NCBI GenBank assembly: GCA_963971305.1
Contig: OZ020309.1
Coordinates: 19,089,001-19,153,000 of the forward strand
Length of the DNA stretch: 64,000 nt
From: Arcuatula senhousia
Taxonomy: Eukaryota; Mollusca; Bivalvia; Mytilida; Mytilidae
Direction of reading: 5' to 3'
Shown here: piece after piece, positions 23,258 to 35,720 of the stretch
How the letters are laid out: every line of letters starts with the position of its first letter
Position numbering within the stretch: the first letter of the stretch is position 1
Made by a program: the position numbers and the translations under genes
Notes under the pieces: generated by a model
The model's input: the letters and a program-made list of their open reading frames with translations, nothing else
What the model was told of the DNA's origin: nothing
The model's database searches: none

Positions 23258-24424
23258 GTACCGATCGTGGTCTATTCTCGGGTCTATTCGTTATGTTTTT
23301 GTTGTGACTGTCATAATAGCATTAAAGGTCCTTAGGCAGGCAATGTTGAAGCACCTTTCCTAATGTTTAAGATTCCTTTATGCAATCATAAGAAACAACA
23401 CATCTTTGCATAAGAATAATAATTGCAGACCAAAATTTCAAATGATTAACATTAATAAGTACTTAAAACAAATACCTTAAACCACTGTTTGCTTTGCCAA
23501 AAACTAAATGTTCCCCGTCTTAACTCCAACAGATATTTTATAACAATTTCCAAATCTATTAATCGTTTATAATTCACCTAAGGCATATCATCCGGTGGAT
23601 GTGTAATTGCTTTCCGGTAGATGTGTTTTTGTTTTACGTATACACTGTATTCGTTACAGCAACTAGATACTGTATATACTCTGTATGATTTTATTATGCT
23701 CCGCGGCTGTGAAGTTTTACTCTAAAATTACCATCAAGCTTTTCTCACCAACCAAATATGAGAATGATTTGAAATTTGGCAGTTAGTCGTTAAGTATGAC
23801 AAATTGACCACCCAAAGCTATTTTTATTCATGTTGGACTTCTACTTCCTGTATGGGACTGGGCCGATATATAGATTAAAGTGAAACTCCGTCAAATCTTC
23901 TTATAAATCGTACATGTACATTAGAATGATTGAAATTTGCACGGTGGTTATATGTAAATGTGACTCTTTGAGAAATGTGACAAATTATATGTCCTATTTA
24001 AGCGACTTTAAGACCACTCTAACGGCTACTTTTGGTCTAACGCGGGGGCATCTGAGTCCCATGGGCACATTCCTTGATCTTTGATATTGTCAACCGTAAA
24101 ACGGTGCTGCTTTTGAAATATTATAATGTATGTCACAAGACTAGTATTTTTGATATTTTTCAAAGTTATCAAGATTTTGTAGCCAATGTAGAATGAAGTC
24201 TCAAATCAATTAAACGACAGTTTTTCCACTCTTCAGTCATGCCTGTGTAAACTTGTTACCTCTAATGGGGCTCTATAATTAAGTAAATAAAAATGATGTC
24301 TATGTCTTAGTCTTATTGAAAGTCTTATTATATTTGATGTGCATAGATATGAATATATACTCATGTCATAAGATATTCTAATGGTGAACCTTTTAATTGT
24401 TGACTTCCTTGACCGTTACGTCAA
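23258..24424. repeat. 1.17-kb direct repeat, copy B
   Basis: See copy A at 20451. Copy B lacks about 10 bp ('gcctataat') present in A near 21320 and ends directly before the LINE remnant. Confidence 0.92.
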
Positions 24425-24439
24425 TGATAATTTACTTAA

Positions 24440-25143
24440 AGTTTTTTTTTTCTTTTAAGTGCTCACTAATAACATTATTAAATTGAGATTATATATAGAT
24501 TATTCTTAATTTTATTAAAAGCTTCATCGAAGGATTCATAGTCTGTAGTATCTAGACCTAAAATCTGAAAAATAGAAGTGGAAAAACTGTACCATGTATA
24601 ACATCCATCGTTATGTAGGTTTTTACATAACTCATATGATTCCTTTAATAATGGATTTATATCATTCTGATTAAGTCTGCAAAAATATAAAAGGACTTGT
24701 CTTTTTATAAATGATGCCACCGGAAATCTACCAAGTTCAGATTTAGCTGAAATATTGCAGGATGTCTTTTTTAGTCCCAATATAGACTTGTAAAATCTAT
24801 TGTGGATAGTTTCATAACAAAATTTATCTTCTAAAGATAGAAGATCAAAAATAGAATCATTTTTAGCTGCCATTTCTTTAGACCTCATTATACTAAAGTA
24901 GTCCTCCATAAACCATATTTCAGAATTGTATAATAAAATGGGTTTAATTAAGGTATCCAAAAGTTTACATGATAATTCAATCGGTATAGATTGAAAATTT
25001 GTGAACCGACTTCTAAGGACAAAAAGTACTTTTAGTCTTTTCTTTGACAACTCCTGTATGGCAATTTTAAAGTTTCCCTTATAGTTAATAGTGATACCAA
25101 GAAACTTATATTCTTTAGTTTCTGTTAGTGAGCACCTGTTGAA
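24440..25143 (-). pseudogene. LINE reverse transcriptase, C-terminal part
   Basis: The frame at 24478-25143 carries the post-catalytic region of a non-LTR retrotransposon RT: EYKFLGITINYKGNF followed by LLDTLIKPILLYNSEIW and a downstream helical region. It is separated from the catalytic part at 26538-27137 by the insertion of another element, and the first ~40 codons of the open frame belong to that insertion. An A-rich run follows the stop (minus strand, about 24440), as at a LINE 3' end. The LINE clade cannot be fixed from this remnant. Confidence 0.75.
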
Positions 25144-25144
25144 A

Positions 25145-26490
25145 GAAGCAGAGGTACCAATGGGGTATCCGAATGTCAAAAGTCCGAAAGGGCAGAGACT
25201 AAACCAGTAAACACAAACAAGAACGGGACAAAAACAGACAACACGTAAAACATGGAAACACAAAACAACTGAATATCAATCAACAACGCGAACTCCAGTC
25301 GAAACAAGAGTGAACTCAGGTGCTCCGGAAGAGTAAGCAGTTCCTGCGTGCTATAGCACACCCGTCGCGTTGCCAATAGTCCATTCAGCGTGTCAAATCC
25401 AGTAAAGGAAGACAAAACAACACACTATGACAAACCAACATCTGCACTCATCTGAGAGATCGAAATCCCATATTTGTCTATAAGTGCATGATGTCTTCCG
25501 TAAAATTTCTTGAGTGAAGACAGCAACCGAGGAGCAACATAACCCTGTGTGAGCAATTTTTGCGTCAGACGTGTCGCTCTGCTAAGGAAATCGATGTAAG
25601 TCCCGCATGCTCTGGAGTAACGAATCAATTGAGATACGTAAACTCCATAAGCTGGAGCTGACGGAATATTGCTACACAAGAAGGGGAAGTTGACGATTGG
25701 AAAGTTGAAGTCATCACGTTTGTCATAGAGCCTTGTTGAAAGTCTTCCTTGAGAGTCAATTTCGAGATGTAGATCTAAATATGAAGCAGACTTCCTAGAA
25801 TCCGTTGTGTCCTTTATCTCAAGCTCCTGTGGATATATGAGATGGAGAAAGTCACCAAATCGAGAATTGTTTAGTGAAAGGACATCATCAATATAACGGA
25901 ACGTGAGGTTGAAAGAGAGAGCTAGTCTACGGTCTTTTTTGTCTAGAAGAGATTGCAAGAAGTCTGCTTCATATGAATGAAGAAACAAATCAGCAAGCAA
26001 AGGTGCACAATTAGTGCCCATTGGAATCCCTATTGTTTGCTGAAAAACACGTCCACCAAACTGAACAAATATGTTGTCAATAAGAAAGTTGAGCATGTCG
26101 ATTATTTGGTCTTCTGTAAATTTGTTCTTTTTCTTGGACTCATTGATGACAAAGTAAGTCTTGGTATAATCGACTACAAGAAATTTGTACCTGCGTTTTC
26201 CATTCTTTTTGAAAAAACTGCGTTTAATCAGCTGTGCCAATCGTGATTTCAGTTGTTCATGTGGAATAGAAGTGTAAAGTGTGGAGAAATCGAATGTTTT
26301 GATGCTGTTACAAGATGAAACTGAATTAGAGTTAAGAATCTCCATCAGTTCTTTCGAATTCTTCAGGATCCACATTTGATTGACACCATTTCTAGAATAA
26401 CAACAATCGTAATATTTCTGGAGGCCGGATTTTACTGCCGTAAGTATTGAAGTCAACAAAACTGAATACAGTTTAGGAGTTTCAATATAG
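25145..26490 (-). mobile_element. 5'-truncated Penelope-type RT element nested in the LINE
   Basis: Contains the RT frame described at 25425-26537 and a ~280-bp 3' tail shared with 4064-4441 and 40929-41177. LINE coding sequence lies on both sides in the same orientation (VNTSKTNVLTF upstream, SLTETKEYKFLGI downstream). The insertion therefore split the LINE, with few or no LINE codons lost. A short 'ttca' is present on both sides and may be part of a target duplication. Confidence 0.8.
25425..26490 (-). CDS. Penelope-like reverse transcriptase, N-terminally truncated
   Basis: About 350 codons open to a normal stop. Motifs: FDFSTLYTSIPHEQLKSRLA (RT motif A region), GIPMGTNCAPLLADLFLHSY (motif B), RYIDDVLSLNN (catalytic YxDD) and SASYLDLHLEID. 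These are the signatures of Penelope-like RTs, whose motif B has the form GxxMGT. No GIY-YIG nuclease follows; the frame ends at QMSADVGLS. Family members normally begin well upstream with a PKxHK block, so the N-terminus is missing. The open frame actually begins in LINE sequence (up to 26537), and that start is an accident of the junction. Catalytic aspartates are intact, but the element is unlikely to be autonomous in this state. Confidence 0.8.
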
Positions 26491-26537
26491 TTATGCTGAA
26501 AAGTCAATACATTTGTTTTGCTGGTGTTGACTGTCAA

Positions 26538-27137
26538 CTGCCAATCGTGACAATGTTTTTCAAGTTAATTCAATGCATTTTGAAGACCATTATGTGTACT
26601 AGATATGAGAACAAGATCCTCAGCAAAACTTAAGCTAGAAATTTTAGAATTTTGAATGGTCAAAGGATCACATGTGTTATCAAAAATTTGGTGCAAGTCA
26701 TTAATAAAACAGTTAAATATGGTGGGACTAAAACTGTCTCCTTGTTTTACTCCCCTATGTAAAGTAAAAAATTCTGAGATTTTGTTATAAACCTTTACAG
26801 AAGATTTTGTAGAATTGTACATATCACTTATAACAGTAAATAATTTAATTCCAAGTCCACTCTGAATCAGTTTATATTTTAGACCATTTTACAGAGTCAA
26901 ACGCTTTTCTAAGATCAACAAAACATGTAAAAATCTTTGTCTTATTTTTGTTTACATATTTAGATATTAAAGATTTTAAAATAAATATACTGTCAGAAGA
27001 TCTGTGATTCTTTCTGAACCCAAACTGTTCCTTAGCAAATAAATCTTCATAAAAACAGGAGAGTCGACCATTAATTACAGAGCTAAAGAGTTTAGCGATG
27101 CAGTTTTATAGGGAAATTCCCCTATAATTATTCAGAT
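26538..27137 (-). pseudogene. LINE reverse transcriptase, catalytic part, decayed
   Basis: Reading in shifting frames from 27137 downwards: LNNYRGIS, then CIAKLFSSVINGRLS, EQFGFRKNHRSSDSIF, FVDLRKAFDSVKW, RGVKQGDSFSPTIFNCFIND and LSFAEDLVLIS. These are the ordered RT blocks of a non-LTR retrotransposon. The active-site FADD reads FAED, and at least two frame breaks and one stop are present, so it is inactive. Upstream of 27137 the LINE is cut off by an unrelated hairpin-type repeat; no endonuclease domain is left. Confidence 0.8.
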
Positions 27138-27144
27138 CAGAAGT

Positions 27145-28831
27145 ACAAGAATCATAACTCCTATAAGAGTTCCTCTGAAATAATCGACCAAATTGAGATA
27201 TTTGTAGTGCTTAATGAGCTGAAAGTTTGTTCCTTTATCTGCAATATAGCATATGCATTCTATATGGCAATTATATAAAAACTTCTTTTATTTTAAAGGG
27301 CCATAACTCCTAAAAGGTGTCTTCTGACATCTTTGACACAATAGAGATCTTTTTAGAGTTCAATGGGTTAATAAAGACAAGCAACATTTTTTCTCTATCT
27401 GCAAAAGTTTTCATTTGATAGGACAAAAACATGATAAACGCTATTTTTGACCTTTAAAGGGCCTTAACCCCGACAGAGGGTCATCTGATAACTTCGATCC
27501 AATGAGGACTTTTGTAAACCTTTTGTTTTTTAAGGGCTTAATATTTCCAAGATTTTTCCTATTTGTAATAGTTTCTGATTTCTGAGTTATGGCCATTTTA
27601 CCAAATGTTCTTTTTTGGGAAACAGCGGCCACATTTTTTTATCAAATCTTTTCAGAATGAGACCTGTTTGTTGTAAACTTGTCATATATCATTCCTGCAA
27701 AGTTTCAATCAAATTGGTTTTTTAGCTCACCTGACCCGAAGGGTCATGTGAGCTATTGTCCTAATTAGGCGTCCGTCGTCCGTCGTCCGTCGTCCTTCGT
27801 CCGTTAACTTTTCTTCAAAGATCTTCTTCTCTGAAACCACTGAAGGGATTGCATTGATACTTGGTATACTTGATCTTTAGGATGTCTTCTACCAAGTTTG
27901 TGAATTATATACAGGTCGACCAACCAACATGGCCGCCGTTGCTAAAAATAGAACAGGGGGGACAGACCATTGATTTTGGCTTATAACTCGAAAAGTATAA
28001 GAGATAGAAAAAATCCGCAGCAACCTTCCATGTTCAGCATCAAAAGCTATACAAATCTCTTTATTGAGTGGAAGTTGTGAAACGACTCCTTATAGGAGTT
28101 ATTGCCCTTTAATCATCAAAATTGACATTTTTAGCAGTTTTTGGACTATATCTTGAAAACCGTTAGAGCTAGAGGAAAAATTAGTATTGCAAAATTGTTA
28201 GGCTCATTGAGATCTACAAAAATGATTTCAGGGTCAAAATTGTCAGATCAGCCGTTTAAGAGTTATTCCCCTTTAACTGTTTTTTTCCATTAATATTAAC
28301 TGATTTTCAAAAATCTTCTTCTCTGAAACCACTGAAGGGATTGCATTGATACTTGGTATACTTGATCTTTAGTATGTCTTCTACCAAGTTTATGAATTAT
28401 ATACATGTCGACCAACCAACATGGCGGCCGTTGCTAAAAATAGAACAGGGGGGGTCAGACCATTGTTTTTGGCTTATAACTCAAAAAGTATAAGAGATAG
28501 AGAAAATCCGAAGCAACCTTCCTTGTTCAGCATCAAAAGGTCCTTACAGTAGTTATTGCCCTTTAACTGTTTTTTCTATTAATTTAAACTGATTTCCAAA
28601 AATCTTCTCTGAAACCACTGAGAGGATTGTTTTGCAAATTTGTATACTTGAAAGTTTGTGAAATTTATTCAAACTTTGGCATAAGAGATCAGGTGAGCGA
28701 TTCAGGCTCCTGGGAGCCTCTAGTTTAAGATTCAAAGGAGAATGTTTTTGAAATTGTTTACAGACAACAGACGGCGACGGAAGGCGGATGCATGGTGATG
28801 ACATAAGCTCACCTGGTGTCGGCCAGGTGAC
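27145..28831 (+). repeat. hairpin-type element interrupted by an inverted copy
   Basis: 27145-27723 holds internal units ('gggccataactcct', 'ttctctatctgcaaaag'). The matching 3' end (acggcgacgg, then hairpin 28805-28829) resumes after 28721. Between them sits an oppositely oriented family member at 27724-28720. Confidence 0.7.
27724..28720 (-). repeat. hairpin-ended element, inverted, nested copy
   Basis: Begins with hairpin 27724-27754 (AGCTCACCTGACC ... GGTCATGTGAGCT) and ends 'ggctcctgggagcc', i.e. a complete element on the minus strand. A block of about 215 bp ('gaaaccactgaagggattgc' to 'gttcagcatcaaaag') occurs twice, at 27833-28045 and 28318-28538, showing internal duplication. Confidence 0.85.
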
Positions 28832-28839
28832 TAAATAAG

Positions 28840-31203
28840 GATGAGTAAACTGAAACACAAATTGTCCCAAAATCGGCAACGCACTTTGATTTTGTTTTCC
28901 AGTTTAATTTTCTGTTGGTTTGGTAAACTCTGTTTTGTAATTTTGAAGTTTGTTTTGTTTTTATTGTTACATGTAACTTCGATTTACGATTTTACAAGGT
29001 ATAATGAGATAATCCCCCATTTACTTCGAATTGTCAGTCGGTCCATCTGCCTGGTGAATTAGAAGAAAATGAGATTTGGAATAAGTGTACGCGACACAAC
29101 CTTCAATATAATTATAAATTTAAAACATCCACACTGGGAAATAGCCAGCAGCCTTCAATGTAACCAGCGGTCGCTGCACACTGTTATTCAATTGACCCCT
29201 AGATTGAAAATAAACTACATATGATTCAAGCCCAAATCCTAAAGTGCAATGAAAGACCCTCTTCTTCACAAAAAACAAAGATAAATTCGACTAAATACAA
29301 ACATAAGCTTTGATAGATAAAGATTCCTGGCTTAGGACAGGCACATTAAAACGTGGCGGGGTTAAACTAGTTTTTTGGCACCAACCTTCCCCCTATTGAT
29401 AATCAATAACATAGCACAAATTAACTTGATTTTTACTGTGTGTTAGCTGCGGTTCGTAGCTCTTTATGGTCCTATTTTTTGTGTGACCATCTATGGTCCG
29501 CAAAAATAAAAAAAAATAGCAGCTAACCCACATTTAAAATAAATTCGATAGAAGTTCAATTCAACAAGAGATTATCTGAGACAAAAGGACAACAAGTAAT
29601 TAACGGGACGTAGAGAAACTCTCTTGAGAACACTCGAAGTTACTGGCAGCTAGCTAAGAAGCATCCATCGACTGATGTAAAAAATCAAATATGTCTACTT
29701 TAAATCCATAAATCAAGAAAGTCAATATCCCCACACGGTCGTGTGGTATCATGACGTACAGGGACTTGCTCGGTGTTTTTTTTTCGTACTGCATATTGAC
29801 TCTAACAAAATATTGATGAAGGGGAGCAAGTCCCTGTGTATCATGTAACTTATTGGTTGGAAGTGGTGTGTTTAACATGTCGAAACATTTTTATATGTGT
29901 GTCTGAAACGATGACATTAACATACAGAACGATTTATTATTAATTAAAACTTAGCCTGTTTGTGAAGTATGGGTGTAAATAGTGAGAGGAGTGTCCGTCC
30001 GTCGCCTCTGTGTCCGTTACATCTCAAGGTAAATATTCGAAACTCACAATTAACCATTCCAAAGATTATCTTTCTTTATTGCATTATTTGTTTTAAGATA
30101 CATCTGATTATTTTTTGTTCTTCTTTAATTCTTTTGAAAAGGGGGGGTGACACTTAAACATAGATAAAAAAGGGTACACACTACTTACTCTTCTTGCAAC
30201 TACTAATTTTTTTCTGTTTCAAACAACAACATGACCGGTGACTTACAAATATGGTACATGCATGTCTTTGCTCCTCACATGGTGGTTTTTTGTTGTTTTT
30301 TTGTTGTTTTTTTTTCTTCAGAAACATGCTTACGGTTTTGTGATCCCTTTCAGTTCTTAACGACGTTATGGCAATCAAAATATTTTCTGCGAACTCCGGA
30401 AGGGTTGCGTGATGATTAAGCACCGACTTCACTTTATCATTTATACTTTCTATTCTGTTATTTGTAGCTGTTTCCCAGATTCACTCCGTCTTTAAGACCG
30501 TCCACCCATTCGGATCTTATGACGTGCCAATTCTTATTAAATAGAAAAATATCGGACCTACATCTAATGCAGTTGGTATGCTTCAAAAAACTGTTACGGA
30601 AGCTTTGCATGTAAGCTCATTGTGTTAAGCTTGCAACGGAATTTAGCGTGTATCATTACTAATGTTCAATAATAGAACCTAATAATTCGGTAAACAAGAG
30701 TAAAATGAGACCTTTATGTCTCGCTTCAATAAATACCTTTGTTAAATAAATAAAGTTAGTAATTTTGTACTAATTTTAAGTTTTTACGGTATATATTTAT
30801 TCAATCAAATAATTCAACAATTAATATATAACAGCCGGCAAAATAGCTAAATGCCACACCAATCGCTATTATGCCGAGGCCGGCAAAATAGCCACTGCCA
30901 AAAAAGTTACCACTGAAGCTAGTTTCGTCTATTAAACATTCTTCAGAGACTCTCTTTCTAAAGATTGAAAATGCCATAATATGAAAATAAAAAGCATAGA
31001 AAAATAAAACCAAAATATTTCTAACGGGAAATTAATTCAAATCAAGACATGTACGACTTAGATCAACCTATACATGGGGTACGAAGAATCTTAGAGTTAA
31101 GACAATTTTCATTCAATTAACGTTTTCTACGTTTTTATTTTCCGTGTTTTCGTGATTTTGACATTTATTTCTCGTGTTGTCGTGTTGACATGGTTGTACG
31201 TGT
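28840..31203. other. non-coding stretch
   Basis: No supported gene. A 70-codon minus frame at 30801-31013 encodes a hydrophobic Gly/Phe/Ile-rich tail (GLGIIAIGVAFSYFAG) that could be a membrane segment but has no homologue I recognise. A stem-loop lies at 29750-29845. Confidence 0.4.
29750..29845. repeat. 22-bp imperfect inverted repeat
   Basis: 'catgacgtacagggacttgc' (29750 on) pairs with 'gcaagtccctgtgtatcatg' (ending 29845), with two mismatches over 22 bp and a ~52-bp loop. No associated element is recognised. Confidence 0.6.
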
Positions 31204-31376
31204 TCCGTTTTTGGCCCGAGTACACAATTATTTTCCCTCTTTGTTCAATATAGCGAAATTTTGCTTCACGAAAAAAAATATGGCTATAAATAATTTATAT
31301 TTAGCTAAATTGTACCTATGGCCAATATGCCCCTCATACTGGAAAATAAAAAAAATTGCATACATTCAACTTTTTT
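31204..31376 (+). repeat. direct repeat flanking the 1.29-kb array, left copy
   Basis: 'ggcccgagtacacaa', 'gttcaatatagcgaaatttt' and 'gtacctatggccaatatgcc' recur at 35549-35720 on the other side of the triplicated block. Confidence 0.85.
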
Positions 31377-31672
31377 GACAAGTGAAAACTATGAGGCCCT
31401 AGAGGGGGTCAGTTCAGAGAGCTTACGAAAAGAAAAAATCCCCCCTTTTTGTCATTTCTTAATTCACATAAAGCATCTTCACTTCAGTTCTAAAACATCT
31501 TGCTAGTGTTCTGTAACCCCTTTCCTTTGAAATGAGACAAAAAACAACTATGAAAATTAAAGAGAACTTATTGAAGCAAATTCTTTTCTAAGGCACTATT
31601 TTTAATAGGAACTATATTTGTGGTCAACGAAAAGCAAAGGGCGATAATTGTGTACTCGTACATATTACACCT

Positions 31673-34600
31673 CAGAAACGCCTCAACTTTTTGAAATAAA
31701 GTGTTTTTTATGATGCTGAGTCTTTTTTGAGTTGAAATAGAATGTTTTAGAGGTGTGCAATGCTTAACCTTAAAAATATAAGCACTTTTGTGGGAGAGAT
31801 TAGCTTAAACATTTTGTCCGCTAAATCCACAGTAAAACCCAGCATGCCTTTCTATTAATTAAAAAAAAAAAATATATAGAATTTTCCCAAACAAATGGCT
31901 TATATCTATAGAATAACATATATTAAACATGAAAAGCACCTGTTTTCAAGAAATAAGTGCATCAGGTTTGATTTTTACTCCTTCCTACACTCGCGGAGTA
32001 GAAAATTTGCATTTTCTTACTTTTTAAGGGGTATACATATGAGAGGAAGGATTTTGACAAATTGAAAAAACAAAATTGATTCCTAAGGGTCCTTTTAAAT
32101 GTTTAATATATGCTAAGCTTTCAAAATAAGACCCAAAATATTAATTTTATGTACATATGTAAACAAACTTTGAGGATTTGGTGTGATGCATCACTGATTT
32201 TTAAAGGCGGTTTTAATATTTCCTCACAAAATGCATAACTTTCAAACTGACTTTGGTGGGTAAAAAAATAAAAACATGCAGATATAACCAAAGCAAACAT
32301 GTTTTTATTATGAGAGGATAGTAAGCAACAAATTTTATCCCCAACAGTTACAGTTAGAGCTGTTTTAAAGAAAATTGGTCATGAATGGTAAAAAAATTAT
32401 GAAAAAATTGGCATATTTTGGAAAATTCTGCTAAATATTTTCATACAAGAAGACCATTACAGATAAAACAGGTAGGTTTTCAGACATTTTCTGTGTTTCT
32501 TACACATATCTTGCTGTACTGTTTCTGTCTAAGGTTCATTCTATCCTGTATTGGAGATTTTAATTGAAATCAACAGCAAGAAGAGCATATGAATAAAAAT
32601 GACAGCTGACCGCACACTAGCACTTCACACAAAAAATCAAGTATTTTCCTTTTCTGATGAAAATTGTTGTTTTAAATGATTCTTGTCACTTCCCAGGGTA
32701 CTTTCATACTCAATAAGACTTATAGAACGATTTCACTAGTTTGTTTAAGTTCACACTTTGTGACCTCTTGACTAAATTCTCCCAAGTACAGCAAATGCAT
32801 TGAAATTCCCATAGAGACCCTAAATTGGCTTGATATGGACATAGAACAAGCTCAATGAAAAAAATCTTGACTAAAACCATGCTAACTTGTTGAATTTGAT
32901 AGATTTAGACTATTTCTTTTAATTTTTGCCAGTTCCAAGTGTTGCCTCTAGACTTACCCTAGGGCCTCTATTACACCTCAGAAACGCCTCAACTTTTTGA
33001 AATAAAGTTTTTTTTATGATGCTGAGTCTATTTTGAGTTGAAATAGAATGTTTTAGAGGTGTGCAATGCTAAACCTTAAAGATATAAGCACTTTATTGGG
33101 AGAGATTGGCTTAAACATTTTGTCCGCTAAATCCACAGTAAAACCCATCATGGATTTTTATTAATTTAAAAAAAAATATATAGATTTTCCCAAACCAATG
33201 GCTGATATCAATAGAATAACATATATTAAACATGAAAAGCACCTGTTTTCAAGAAATAAGTGCATCAGGTTTGATTTTTACTCCTTCCCACTTTCGCAGA
33301 GTAGAAAATTAGCATTTTCTTACTTTTCAAGGGGTATACATATGAGAGGAAGGATTTTGACAAATTGAAAAAACAAAATTAATTCCTAATAGTCCTAAAA
33401 TGTTTAATATATGCGTAGCTTACAAAATAAGACTCAAAATATTAATTTTATGTACATATGTAGACAAACTTTGACGTTTTGTGTGATGAATCACTGATTT
33501 TTAAAGGTGGTTTTAATATTTCATCACAAAATGCATAACTTTGGGGGGTAAAAAAACATTGCAGATATAACCAAAGCAAACATGTTTTTAGTATAAGAGG
33601 ATAGTAAGCAACAAATTTTATTCCCAACAGTTACAGTCATAGCTGTTTTAAAGAAAATTGGTCATGAATGGTACAAAAATTATGAAAAAATTGGCATATT
33701 TTGGTAAAATTCTGCTAAATATTTTCATACAAGAAGACCATTACAGATAAAACAGGTAGGTTTTCAGACATTTTCTGTGTTTCTTACACATATCTTGCTG
33801 TACTGTTTCTGTCTAAGGTTCATTCTATCCTGTATTGGAGATTTTAATTAAAATCAACAGCAGGAAGAGCATATGAATAAAAATGACAGCTGGCCGCACA
33901 CTAGCACTTCACACAAAAAATCAAGTATTTTCCTTTTCTGATGAAAATTGTTGTTTTAAATGATTCTTGTCACTTCCCAGGGTACTTTCTTACTCGATAA
34001 GACTTATAGAAGGATTTCACTAGTTTGTTTAAGTTCACACTTTGTGACCTCTTGACTAAAATCTCCCAAGTACAGCAAATGCATTGAAATTCCCATAGAG
34101 ACCCTAAATTGGTTTGATATGGACATAGAACAAGCTCAATGAAAAAAATCTTGACTAAAACCATGCTAACTTGTTGAATTTGATAGATTTAGACTATTTC
34201 TTTTAATTTTTGCCAGTTCCAAGTGTTGCCTCTAGACTTACCCTAGGGCCTCTTCTACACCTCAGAAACGCCTCAATTTTTTGAATTAAAGTGTTTTTTA
34301 ATTGCTGAGTCTTTTTGAGTTGAAATAGAATGTTTTGGAGGTGTGCAATGCTAAACCTTAAAGATATAAGCACTTTATTGGGAGAGATTGGCTTAAACAT
34401 TTTGTCCGCTTAATCCACAGTAAAACCCATCATGCCTTTTTATTAATTTTTATAAAAAAAAATTATAGATTTTTCCCAAACTAATGGCTTATATCAATAG
34501 AATAACATATACTAAACATGAAAAGCACCTGTTTTCAAGAAATAAGTGCATCAGGTTTGATTTTTACTCCCTCCCACATTCAAGGAGTAGAAAATTAGCA

Positions 34601-35548
34601 TTTTCTTACTTTTCAAGGGGTATACATATGAGAGGAAGGATTTTGACAAATTGAAAAAACAAAATTGATTCCTAATGGTGTTAAAATGTTTAATATATGC
34701 TAAGCTTACAAAATAAGACACAAAATATTAATTTTATGTACATATGTAGACAAACTTTGAGGTTTTTTGTGATGCATCACTGATTTTTAAAGGTGGTTTT
34801 AATATTTCCTCACAAAATGCATAACTTTGGGGGGTTAAAAAATAAAAACATGCAGATATAACCAAAGCAAACATGTTTTTAGTATGAGAAGATAGTAAGC
34901 AACAAATGTTATCCCCAACAGTTACAGTCATAGCTGTTTTAAAGAAAATTGGTCATGAATGGTACAAAAATTATGAAAAAATTGGCATATTTTGGTAAAA
35001 TTCTGCTAAATATTTTCATACAAGAAGACCATTACAGATAAAACAGGTAGGTTTTCAGACATTTTCTGTGTTTCTTACACATATCTTGCTGTACTGTTTC
35101 TGTCTAAGGTTCATTCTATCCTGTATTGGAGATTTTAATTAAAATCAACAGCAGGAAGAGCATATGAATAAAAATGACAGCTGGCCGCACACTAGCACTT
35201 CACACAAAAAATCAAGTATTTTCCTTTTCTGATGAAAATTGTTGTTTTAAATGATTCTTGTCACTTCCCAGGGTACTTTCTTACTCAATAAGACTTATAG
35301 AACGATTTCACTAGTTTGTTTAAGTTCACACTTTGTGACCTCTTGACTAAATTCTTCCAAGTACAGCAAATGCATTGAAATTCCCATAGAGACCCTAAAT
35401 TGGCTTGATATGGACATAGAACAAGCTCAATGAAAAAAAATCTTGACTAAAACCATGCTAACTTGTTGAATTTGATAGATTTAGACTATTTCTTTTAATT
35501 TTTGCCAGTTCCAAGTGTTGCCTCTAGACTTACCCTAGGGCCTCTTCT
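31673..35548 (+). repeat. three tandem ~1.29-kb units
   Basis: Units start near 31673, 32970 and 34254 with 'acacctcagaaacgcctcaa' and end with 'agacttaccctagggcctct'. Unit lengths are about 1297, 1284 and 1295 bp. Units 2 and 3 are closer to each other than to unit 1. No reading frame is preserved across all three, so the block looks non-coding. 'Aggaaggattttgacaaatt' and 'gaagaccattacagataaaa' are among the conserved landmarks. Confidence 0.92.
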
Positions 35549-35720
35549 AGGCCCGAGTACACAACTAATTTTCCATCTTTGTTCAATAAAGCGAAATTTT
35601 ACTTCACGAAAAAAAAATATGGCTATAAATTATTTATATTTAGCTATATTGTACCTATGGCCAATATGCCCCTGAGACATACTGGAAAATAAAAAAAATG
35701 CATATATTCAACTTGACTAA
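35549..35720 (+). repeat. direct repeat flanking the 1.29-kb array, right copy
   Basis: See 31204-31376. The array may have been built inside this repeat, or between two copies of it. Confidence 0.85.

Noticed and set aside
25176..25415. 79-codon minus frame beside the RT frame
   Set aside because: It is the 3' tail of the Penelope-type element; the copies at 4.06 and 40.9 kb do not keep a coding frame there.
31204..35720. LTR retrotransposon with 170-bp LTRs
   Set aside because: The interior is three non-coding units with no gag or pol, and the flanking repeats do not show TG...CA ends.
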